Below are positions 11,101-23,100 of a stretch of 64,000 nucleotides of DNA, piece after piece. Source of the DNA: Aricia agestis (Eukaryota > Arthropoda > Insecta > Lepidoptera > Lycaenidae); NCBI RefSeq assembly GCF_905147365.1, contig NC_056416.1, positions 2,624,001-2,688,000 on the forward strand, read 5' to 3'. The translations under genes were made by a program, and so were the position numbers. Numbering within the stretch: the stretch's first letter is position 1; the number at the start of each line of letters is the position of its first letter. The notes beneath the pieces were generated by a model, which ran no database searches, was not told the origin of the DNA, and saw only the letters and a list, made by a program, of their open reading frames with translations.

Positions 11101-14100
11101 TACAAAACTAAAGTAGTACACAATATGTACATCTCTTCACCAACTCCACCCTAAAGATTCAAGATAAACTGTTGTCAGCAAACACAAGTGCTTTGCACAA
11201 TAGCACTATCTCGCTGTGTGCATGTGCTCGCAAAAATGTACTTTATGCAATGAATAGATGGCCTAATTTTCCCTGCTCTACTTGTAAAATAAAATGTCCA
11301 GTGAACATCAGTCATAGACGAAGCTTGAGGCAAGCACTAGTATGCATATCGCATATGCCGTAGTTTTAGCCTGTACCTTTTCCAGTATAAGGTAAAAAGA
11401 TGAAAGTGACACTAAAATCTTAATCGTGACAAATTTGTGTAACAAAACATCAAAGCCAATAACCCAGAACAGTGAAAAATAAAGGTTTGTCTCGCTCTTA
11501 GCATTTTGCTGAGGTTGTCTCAGTATTGGAGCAGTGTCGTAAACAGTCTTTTTGCGCCCTGTACGAGCTTCTACAACTGCGCCCTTGCTTTTTTAGATAT
11601 TATATTACTCAAAGCAATGTATAGGTCTATTTTACTGTTAAATCGTGCTCTAGGGGCGCAGCGGGAACTAATAATTATCGGGAGCAAACCGAAAAAATAA
11701 TACCTACTGGTTTGGCCATTTTTGCGCCCCCACAGAGTCTACGCCCTGTGCCTGGGCACCGGTGGCACCGCCCTATTTACGGCATATTGGAGTCCAAAAT
11801 TACTATTGTTAACAATTTGAAAGGTATCTTTTATACAAAAAATGATAGCTCCAACGTCGTAAAATTGTACACCAAGCCCATATCGACCCCTCTGGGTAGA
11901 AACGTCGTAAAAGCCATTTTGGCCAAAATGAGTTTTTAACGATTTATTATTCAGAATCGCGAGCTCTATCGATCTGTATATTCGAAATGTTCAAATTCGC
12001 AAAAAAATGGCTTTTACAGCATTTTTTAACTCATTATAAACCCAGTTTTCTTCTTTGAAAATGTTGTAATGCGCAATTTTTTCAATGAATTTTCGAAATT
12101 TATGTAGTAAGCGACATATTTTTTAATTTCGTGGTTCATACTACATAATGTATACAATACTTGAAGATAACACTATCAAACATTTTGTAGTAAAATACAC
12201 GTCACCAACAAATATGGCTTTTACAACATTTTATCGACTTCAAACATTTTTTTATTCTTTGAAGTTATAATAAACCACTATAGCTCAGTTAGCTTAGATT
12301 TTCGGATAGTTTATTAAATAGAAAATCAAAATATTGTTACGTGCTAGGGTTCGAGGATTTGGAGAGAAAGACCTGGTGACTCTCTTGAAGACTTTATTAA
12401 CACTGCACTAAACACTAGGTCACAACACTTAGCACTAAGTCCAAACACAAATCACTAGGTCCAATCACTAAGCACTATCACTGTCCTAGGTCGTAGCCAA
12501 GTCGCAGGTTTCACTGGTTCACTCACTATTGATCACTCCGAAATCGCCTTGATGAAAACTCGAAACGAACTGACTAGCCGGGCCTGCCTGCGGCTCTTTT
12601 TATATGGCGAGACGAATTCCAGAAATTTCCCGATTCACGTAAACAAGTAAACAACCGTGGGAAATTTCTAGGAGGCTCGGGCATGTGCCACAATAAAACT
12701 GCCGTCCTTGCGATAAGCGCAGTAAGTTGAATTTAATTTAGACCTTATGGACTCAGTCATAAGGTCTAAATTCAAACACGCTAACAAATAAAGGGTAAAC
12801 ACGTAAACAAACATTGGACCTTTTTAGAAGGTTCGAGTATGTACTTGCGCACCACGTGTCCGTATACCATGTACCGTAACACTACTCCCCTCTTAGAGAT
12901 GCTCGTCCCGAGCATCATTGTTACTGCCATGGTAACGCGCCAGACGGTCTATGTGTACCACTTTGAATGTCCCTCTTGGTTGCTTTTGAATCCTGTAAGT
13001 CACGTCATTCAATCGGGTAACCACCTTGTATGGGCCGTCCCACTTGGGCTGCAACTTTGGAGATTTGCCTTTTCGGCGAGTTGGGTTATGCAGCCACACC
13101 AGTGACCCTTCTTCGAAGCCGCTTGTATTCGATTTCCGGTCGTATCTGGTCTTCATGTTCTCACTTGACTGTAACCCATTTTCCCGAACCATGGCGTGTA
13201 TATAACACATCTTTTTCCTTAAATCGCAGACATAATCTGGTACGGTCTTTGGTTCTTCCGGTGATCCTCCTGTCAAAAGGTCTACTGGTACTCGTAGTTC
13301 TCTACCGTAATTGACATACGCCGGGGTAGCTTTTATGCTCTCATGCTCGGCGGTACGGTACGACAGAAGGAAGAGTGGTATATACTTGTCCCAGTCCTTT
13401 TGTTTGTCATCTACCAATTTCGCCAAATGCCTCTCAAGGGTCTGGTTAAATCTCTCAACCATTCCATCAGACTGTGGATGGTACGCGGTGGTCTTCGTTT
13501 TATACATTCCCAAAATTCTGCACACTTCCTGGAAGACCTGCGATTCGAAATTCCTGCCCTGATCGGAATGGATTTCTAGAGGCACACCAAAGCGAGATAT
13601 TACTTCTTCGACTAGCTTAGAAGCAACTGTTGTAGCTTCCTGGTTTGGTATGGCGAACACTTCGGGCCATTTGGTGAAGTAATCCATGACAACCATAAAA
13701 TACTTGTTTCCTGATTCCGTTACAGGAAATGGCCCAGCTACGTCAACTGCGATTCGTTCCCACGGTGCGCCAACGTTATACAAGCGCAGGCTCCCACGGC
13801 TCCTTGTCTGTGGTCCCTTCACTGCAGCGCAAGTAGTGCATTTGCGGCACCAATCCTGTACATCGTCTCGACAATGCAACCAGTAGAATCGTTCTCGCAC
13901 TTTTGTTAACGTCCTCTTTACTCCTAGATGACCTCCTGATACGCCATCATGCATTTCACGGAGAACATCCGGTACTCTCGTTCTTGGGACAACTATCTGA
14001 AGATGGAACTCTCTGCCGTTGGTCTTCTCCCATTTCCGGTAGAGTATTCCGTTTTGAAGTATCAGACTGTCAAATTGCGCCCAGTACGCCTTAGTGACAG

Positions 14101-17100
14101 CGCCAGTGGGTGCAACCTCACTCCAGATTGGTTTTTCATTACCCCGTTTCTTCCATGTGATGATGTGCCGAAGGTCGTCATCTGTTTCTTGAGCCTCCCT
14201 CATAGCATCATTCTCCCATGGGCCCAAAGGACTTGTTTTCGTTAACTTTAATGTTACTTCATTAGATTCCTGCTTAACACAATGTTTGCAGTCTTCTGAA
14301 CACGGCCTTCGTGAGAGTGCGTCGGCATTCCCATGCGACTTTCCGCTGCGGTGTTCGGTCTTGAAGTCATACTCCTGGAGCTGTTCAATCCATCGAGCTA
14401 CTTGACCTTCTGGGTTCTTGAACTGTAGTAGCCACTTCAACGCTGCGTGATCAGTTCGCAGTAAAAACTGTCTGCCAATGAGATACTTGCTGAAATGTTG
14501 TAGCGTCTTTACGACAGCCAAGAGTTCTCTTCTTGTCACACAGTAGTTTCTTTTTGGCTTAGATAAAGATTTGCTGAAATATGCAATTACAACTTCTCTT
14601 TCACCCTGTTTTTGAGATAACACCCCTCCAATGGCCGTGTTGCTTGCGTCCGTGTCGACTATAAACTGACCTTCAGGTTGTGGATACCCCAGGATTGGTT
14701 TTTCACACAGATGTTTCTTTAGTTTCTGAAAAGAATCTTCGGAAGTCTCGTCCCAAATAAACTGTCGTTTATCTTCTGTCAGCCGATGTAATGGCTTGGC
14801 TATCTCTGAGAATCCCTTAACAAAACGCCTGTAGTAGGAGCATAGGCCGAGAAATGCCCGCACTTCGGTTTTGTTCTTAGGGGTTGGCCAATTTTGGACT
14901 GCTTCTAGTTTCTCCGGGTCCGTCTGAATTCCATCACTGGAGATAACATGGCCGAGATAGTTCACCTTACTCCTGAATAAACGACACTTTTTCGGATTCA
15001 ACTTTAACTTGGCGAAAAACCCCTCTATTTTGGCGAAAACTCGTTCTAAGTTTCGCAAATGGTCCTCGAAGTCGCGGCCAACAATGATGACGTCATCCAA
15101 GTAGACTAAGCAAGCCTCTCCAACTAAGCCTGCCAGTACACACTCCATGAGTCGCTCAAATGTGGCAGGTGCGTTGCACAATCCAAAGGGCATGACGTTA
15201 AACTGCCATAGACCTTTACCGGTGGAGAACGCTGTCTTCTCCTTGTCTTTTGGATGAATTTCCACCTGCCAGTATCCAGATTTCAGGTCCAGGGTCGAGA
15301 ACCATTTCATGCCACTCAAGGTATCCAGAGTGTCGTCGATTCGAGGTAATGGATAGCTGTCCTTCTTAGTGACATCATTGAGACGTCTGTAGTCCACACA
15401 AAATCTTGTGCTGCCATCTTTCCTCTTCACTAATACAACTGGTGAGCACCACGGACTTGCAGACGGTTCAATTATCTTATTCCTTCTCATGTCCTCCAAA
15501 AGGCCTTCAACTTCTTTTTCCTTTGCACTGGGTATCCGTCTTGCTCGTTGACGAATTGGGTTCTCGCTTCCGGTATCTATCCTGTGCTGAACCATCGACG
15601 TTCTTCCAAGGTCGCCTTCCTGACTGGAGAAGATATTCGCGTGGCGTTGTAAAAACTTCTTAGCTTTCATGCTCTGCGAATAAGTCAGATTACTCTTGCA
15701 GTCATCGAGTAGCTCAGTCACTATTCCATAGTTGCTGGTGTTTGCCGAGTCTGAGCCTGTGATCGAATTACACTTTCTCATCCAGACAACTTCCTCGCAC
15801 TTTCCAATGACATCACCTTTGTTCAAGCAGAACTCGCGATCACCAAGATTCAAAACTCTGACCACAGCGTTACTGCTTCCACTAACAAGGGTTCTTGCCG
15901 TCATCAATTTATGCGCTGATGTCTTGGTAGGTGTGTCTTCGATTAACACGCATCTGTTTGACTTCTTCTTTCCAGCTGGCGGTAGTTTCACCAGCACCCG
16001 AGCTTCCGCACGTCCAGGTATTATGACTTTCTTTACACATTCAACTTTCCCGCAGGCGCCTCCAAGGATGAAAATTTCTTCTTCGCCACACTTGAACACT
16101 CCGTCGGCGACATTAATTCTGCAGTTGTGCTTCTTCATGAAATCCAAACCCAAGATGCAATCATCCATAATCTCAGCCACGATAACGTCATGAGGGTATG
16201 AGGATCCCCCTACATTAATCGTAACTGACATTTCTCCCAGGACGGGTATTGGCTGACCGGAGGCAGTAAGGAGCCGACAGTTAATTCTCCTCTTGTGTCT
16301 TCTTGCGGCTTTTACCAGATTTGGGTTCACTATCGTTCTAGAGGCTCCTGTATCTAGAGTCATTTTGCAATCCGTCCTGTTAATAGTCCCCTGAATCACA
16401 AGACTGTTCCCGCTGCATGCTTGGGAGATAACAGTTATCGGGGCTTCCTCCTTGTCAGCCAGCACTCGCCCCTTAGTCCTGGCTTTTATTCGTTTCCCTG
16501 ATCCCGGGCAGGGAACGAGGCCCCTTGCTTTTGCAGCTCCTCCATTTGTTCCAGACGTTCCTCGAGCATTTTCATCCTTGCCATTTGGGTCTCTTTCTGC
16601 GGGCAGTTAAGCTGAAGATGGCCCCTCTCGCCGTACTTGTAGCACATGGCTCCAGAACTTCTCTTCGTAGGAGCCTTAACCTCCTTGACTTCCTCAGAGA
16701 CCTCGCGGATCTTATATGTCTGCCGTATGTCACGCCGAACAGCCTCGACCTCTAAAGCATGCGCCAATGCTTCCTTAAGCGAGGTGTGGTGACGTAGCCT
16801 CACTGCAGCTCTGACCTCTAGGTCCCTGATTGCGTCGACAAATGCTTGCACAATGTTCGTGTCGATCATCTTGGAATCGGCTCCTGGGTGTGCCTTCTTG
16901 ACCAGTTTTTCTATTTCCAACGCCCATTGTTGTAGTCCTTCTCCTGGGCGTTGGACTCTGTCACGCAGTTGGGCACGGAACACGTGCTCCAGGTGTCGCT
17001 CCCCGTATCTGGATTCAAGTGCCTCCATCAGGTCTTTAAACCCATTTCCTGTATGCGCTTCTAGGATCGACAAAGCTTGCCCTCTGAGCGCAACTGTGAG

Positions 17101-20100
17101 AGCGGTCAGGCATTGTTCATCATTCCATCCGTTGGCAGAAGCAACCGTCTGGAATTGCTGACGATAAGCGTTCCAAGAAGTAGTACCGTCGTATGGTGGC
17201 ACTTTAACTCTTGGTCCTTGTACCACTACGGAAGTTCCACTAGACGTCGCGATTCCTGTGGTTTCCACGCGCACTTTCCACTTCTGTAGTTCTGTGAGGC
17301 CAGTTTTCACATTTTCCATATCCACTCCTAACCCCGTAACTCGTTCGTCCATTACGTCGACATCTTTTCGAAGCTTAACCACCGTGTCACTGACATCCTT
17401 TATAGCTCCAAGGGCTTTTTCTTGGAGGTCTTTTTGTTGCTCTTGTGATTCTCGAATCGCTCTGATTTCAGCACCGAGCTTGCGTTCTTGTGCCTCCATC
17501 ATTGCCTTTTGAGAATCTTTCAACGCCTGACTTTCAGCTTTTTGAGACTCCTGCAAAGCCTGAATTAATTCAATTATGCTTTCCAATTGAAGAGCCATTT
17601 GAGGGGCCGTAGAAACTACGGGCGTAGCAGGATAGATGGAACTAGTCGACGGAGCCTGAGCAGGCGGGGCCCAGTGGGCGGCGCCAGTGGGCGTGGCCTG
17701 AGTGGGCGGGGCCTGGTGGGCGGAGCCAGTGGGCGTGGCTACGGCCAAAGTGGGCGGAGCCTGGGGGGCGTGGCCAGTGGGCGTGTCCCGGTGGGCGGAG
17801 CCAGTGGGCGTGGCTTCGCCCACAGTGGGCGGAGCCTGGTGGGCGTGGTCAGTGGGCGGGGCCAGTGAGTGGGACCTGTCCCTCAGTGGGCGGAGCTTGG
17901 TCCCCAGTGGGTGTGGCCTCCGCAACTCCCCTCTCGGAGTCAATGGCAGCAGCTCGCTGCGCCCTTGTCCTGACACTCCCCTTGAAGTCCTCTCTCGGAG
18001 TCAATGGCATCTCCAAATCCCACTTCTGACACCAGTTGTTACGTGCTAGGGTTCGAGGATTTGGAGAGAAAGACCTGGTGACTCTCTTGAAGACTTTATT
18101 AACACTGCACTAAACACTAGGTCACAACACTTAGCACTAAGTCCAAACACAAATCACTAGGTCCAATCACTAAGCACTATCACTGTCCTAGGTCGTAGCC
18201 AAGTCGCAGGTTTCACTGGTTCACTCACTATTGATCACTCCGAAATCGCCTTGATGAAAACTCGAAACGAACTGACTAGCCGGGCCTGCCTGCGGCTCTT
18301 TTTATATGGCGAGACGAATTCCAGAAATTTCCCGATTCACGTAAACAAGTAAACAACCGTGGGAAATTTCTAGGAGGCTCGGGCATGTGCCACAATAAAA
18401 CTGCCGTCCTTGCGATAAGCGCAGTAAGTTGAATTTAATTTAGACCTTATGGACTCAGTCATAAGGTCTAAATTCAAACACGCTAACAAATAAAGGGTAA
18501 ACACGTAAACAAACATTGGACCTTTTTAGAAGGTTCGAGTATGTACTTGCGCACCACGTGTCCGTATACCATGTACCGTAACACTACTCCCCTCTTAGAG
18601 ATGCTCGTCCCGAGCATCATTGTTACTGCCATGGTAACGCGCCAGACGGTCTATGTGTACCACTTTGAATGTCCCTCTTGGTTGCTTTTGAATCCTGTAA
18701 GTCACGTCATTCAATCGGGTAACCACCTTGTATGGGCCGTCCCACTTGGGCTGCAACTTTGGAGATTTGCCTTTTCGGCGAGTTGGGTTATGCAGCCACA
18801 CCAGTGACCCTTCTTCGAAGCCGCTTGTATTCGATTTCCAAATCAGATTTTTCATAAGCTATGTGTCTTTGGAAAGAGAGAGGGGAGGCCTTTGCCCAGC
18901 AGTGGGACACTGTAGGCTGATAATAATAATAATAATAGGTGTTTATAAAGAATAAAAAATTTATAATTTTTAGTTGTAAAAATATTGTATTGCAAACAAA
19001 TGGCAAAAATTCGTTCTTCATTTTTAATTTTTATAGATAAAAGTACTAGATAATATACTTAGTAGGAACGTCAACAGGATCCAGGGGGGTGCGTAATAGC
19101 GTGGACGTGAACTCTTTTCATGATCGCAGACTATTACTGCGCACGATAATATTAGCAATCGTATTTTTTAGAAAGTGCGATTAATTTAATTATTGCTAAG
19201 GGGGATATTAGATTATCATAATATATATTGGATCCCAGATCATTGAGTCAATTATATTGGATAATGTAATATAGACATATGATTCATTTCTTCCTTGATC
19301 ATAGATTTTTGACATTTGCTGAGAGATTGGATCCAATACGGTCATAGAAATAGGTGTTGCCAGTTATTTAATATAAAAAAGAGTTTTAATTTCTTGTTCG
19401 TTAATATGTTTCAAATAATGTAATGTTATTATTTTTCTAATTATATACTTGGATAATCTTGCTGAAATAACAAAAAACAAGTCATATTAAAAATGACGAT
19501 GTCTTTTGACAAATCGAATACTCTGAGATCTAGTAACCCTGACGTCAATACCTGTCAGCGTTAGCGCTCTCCATTGGCTATTGAAACCACATATTATGAC
19601 GTAAAATAGGATCAATGAAATATGATAATGTAATATGCAGATATGATCAAATGATCATATATATTGGATCCTATATATGATCATAGAAATGATCCAATAT
19701 AAATGATAATGTAATACCCCCTCTAATGGGCATTAAACAATTAATTATTATTGCTAATGCTATTTTTACCAACACTAGCCGCTACCGTGCACAGGAATAC
19801 GCGTAATTGCATTCCAGTGACTGTTTACATTAATCCTGTGTAGCAATTCAGCGCTGCATTGGACTCATTAGAATAATGTAAACCAGCCCTAACTCAATCG
19901 GAAAGCGGAAAGGAAAGCCTATATGTATATGTACCCTAAATTTTTTATCTCAACTCCACAGGCTTAATAAAGCGCCCCATAAAAGTGTAGCCCTTATCGC
20001 CCTTACCAGATATTTTGAACCTTTGGCACGGCGCCAGCCACGTGGATAAAATTGACTAGTCAAATATTCAACATAAAAACTGGCGAAGTGCGAGTCAGAT

Positions 20101-23100
20101 TGTAAGAACGTTTCTGTAAAAAGTAGAGATTAGAATTACAGATACGGACTTTTTGTATGGAACTTGGAAACCTCTTGTATGTTGTTTTGTTTTTACTATT
20201 TCTCATTAAAACGACAATAAAAAAAAACAATCATTGCAATAAAAATTGCAATGATTGTGTTTTTTTCTTTAGCTTTTACGATTTACCAGGCAAAGCTTGG
20301 CATTTGGCAATACACTATACAGACAGGCGAGTCTCAGTAATTGGTTCCGTTTTTAAACTAGGCACGGAATGTCAATAAACCTAGTTAAAATATTGTACGC
20401 ATTTCCTCATTGATGTTTTTGGCTTGCTTAAAAGATTGTCTTCGTATTCAGCTTCTAAAACCGTTAAAAGGTCTAGCTTTGTATTTGACTAAACCATTTT
20501 TTTAAACAAAGTAATTTCTTGCAGCATCGATTTTCTAAATCTCAGTTTAGTAGGCACCCCGTTGTACGAAAATTGTTTAAGAGCAGGTGCCAAGAGAATT
20601 TCTACGCATCCAGGTCCAATTGTCCAATTCTAATACCGTGTCATGTGCACTAAACACGTGACCGTATTAGTTATTCAATAATGCCCCATATTTCACCCCA
20701 TTTATCCCCTCGATCTCACCCTCGCGGGGTAAACGGCCCCTGCGCACGAGTCAGAAACAAAATCGATAGCACACAGTCATTAACCACCCTTCGTACTGAG
20801 ACGTCGTGACGTTAGTCAGTCTAGTTTTATAGCAAGTTTAATTGTTTCTCATACTGGCAACCTAGAATGCACTGGTATGTTCAGGTGTTTTCATTCGGCG
20901 TATATTGGCGGCGGCGAGCGGTTTGTTTGCGCGTACTAAAATAATTAAAAAAAATTAATGAGTGTGTCTATGGTCTGGTTGCGCAGGTTGCCGAAGGAGG
21001 AGATTGCGGCTCGGGTGGCTGCCTTCCGGGCGAAGATCTCCGAGGTTGGAGACAAGGACGTCCCCAAGGACGAGTTCGGCAGAGTGGCGTGAGTTCGAAT
21101 TTAGAATTTTATTTTTACTTTTTTTACGGCCAGTATACAGTAAAGAATTTAACGATTTTGCTCTCGTTTATAGATTTGGATTTAACTTTAGATTTGAGTT
21201 TATATTTCCTAGTTACGTCAACATGGTGTTTGGCTACAGTCGTCTAAGCAAACATTAAAAGAATTCGCATCGATTTTTTGCGTTTGATCGATATTTCTGA
21301 TCTCGGGCACAGACACTGCAGTTTGTTAATCGCTGATCCTAGCTATAGAAACGCTTTTTTTTCATTTTAAATATCTATGTTTAGGAATAAAACGGTATTT
21401 TGAAGTATGCCCACCACAAACAAACTTTAAGGAATATTTTATATTGCCCTGACGTTTAATCATAAATAGCACAATAATTGATCTTAATCATGGCAATAAT
21501 AGATGAATATGTCCCTCTAAGGGCCTGTTTCACCACTTTCTGCAATGATATTCTATGTTACTAACGTAACTAGATTGGAAGTTTACGGTAGCAACGCGTT
21601 GCCACTTCGAAGATGCCTGCAGGCATATCTCACATACATAATGACATAACGAATATATGACTTGACATTGTCTTTTGAACAAAAAAGTGGTTACGCATTT
21701 CTGAGAATCTTTTGTAAGACATTGCTACTCTAGTATTTTAGAAACTCATTGACTTTCTGATAAAGTGCCGAATAGGCTATTCACAAATTTTTTGACAAAT
21801 TCTCCATACTTCATCTGTGAAGTTAAGTGGTGAAACAGGCCCTTAGTCTAGTATATCATCGTTTGTATTTGCACATCGTGAGCCTACGCGGTACGCCACA
21901 GATTACTAAATAATAATAATAACCCCCACACCGGTTTCAGTGACGGTGGCCGGTTTCATTGAAACCAGGCCAGGTACTCAGGAGTAATTTTATAGTGCCC
22001 AAGTGTGTGCGCAGTACACAAGAGCATTCTTTATTCCTTTACTCTCATAACCCAGTGGGACGGAAGACCGACACGACTGGCGAGAGATCAGGCGCAGGAC
22101 CGACTTTTTACATGCCCATCCGACGCATGGATCATCTTACTTGTCAGACAATCAGGTGATCACTGACCAGCCTGCATTGTCCTAGCCAAACTTGGAAATA
22201 ACACGTTTCCAACGCGGGAATCGAACCTCCGAGTCAAGAGCCACGCACTTAACCACTGGACCAGAAAGAGAGAAGCGAAGATAGACTTTAGAGAAGATAG
22301 AGCTATCTTTTAACTAAGAGCCTGTTTCACCACTTCCTGATAAATGACGAGTAGGCTATCCACCAATTAACTTGACAGATCAAGTATGGAGAATCTGTCA
22401 TAAAAGTTGTAAATAGCCTATTCGGAACTTTATCAGAAAGTGGTGACCTAAAGCTTTGAATATAAAATGTAATAAATTCAATCAGCGAATGCGGAATAAT
22501 TTCAAATGAGCGTTCAAACGATTGACTGTTGGATTTCCTTGAAAAGTAATTGGAATGTTATCGCTCTACAGTCATGTGTATGTGTAGTATTGTAAAATAT
22601 ATTTTATAGGCTCTTTTATTGTTGTACCAGTATTAGAAATTATTTAAGGTTGCTATAATCACTTTAAGGCGTTTGCGTAAAACTGAACTTGTGAAGGCCA
22701 TACTAATGTTATAAATGCAAAAGTATGTGTGTATGTCTGTGTGTAACCTCTTCACGCTTAAACCGCTGAATCAATTTTGATGAAACTTGGTATGTAAACA
22801 ATTTGAGTTCCGGGAAATTTCAATACTTTTTATCGCGAAAAATGTACCGTTTCCGCGCGACCATTTTGGCGCAACGGAGTTGCGGGCGTCATCTAGTGGG
22901 TAATAAAAGTTTGTGCATTTTATGAACAATGAAATAATGTTACATAAAACATAACTGTAGATCTAACGCAGCCGTAGGCCAGCCTGGCTCGATGTTTGTC
23001 AAGTTCATCGCGCCACCTTTTTCGAGGCCGGCCACGGCGGCGTCGTCCATCATCGTTAGATCGACAGAACTGGAAGACTTTGGGGGAGGCCTTTGCCCAG

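Larger units (their letters stand above)
12335..18583 (-). mobile_element. full-length Ty3/gypsy LTR retrotransposon, antisense in Srrm234 intron 1
   Basis: Two 547-bp LTRs that look identical bound a 5.2-kb interior with gag and pol in the usual order, reading leftwards. The primer-binding site at 18017-18034 lies two bases from the 5' LTR and reads on the plus strand as the 3' end of a tRNA-Leu (ending GACACCA). The polypurine tract AAGAGGGGAGTAG abuts the 3' LTR at 12882-12894 and overlaps the pol stop. There is no env frame between pol and the LTR. Identical LTRs and an open pol imply a recent insertion. A target duplication could not be confirmed because the right side joins a partial second copy rather than host DNA. 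Confidence 0.92.

Noticed and set aside
12839..13105. 88-codon plus-strand frame that also occurs at 18541
   Set aside because: Both are antisense readings of the LTR and integrase end of the gypsy element.
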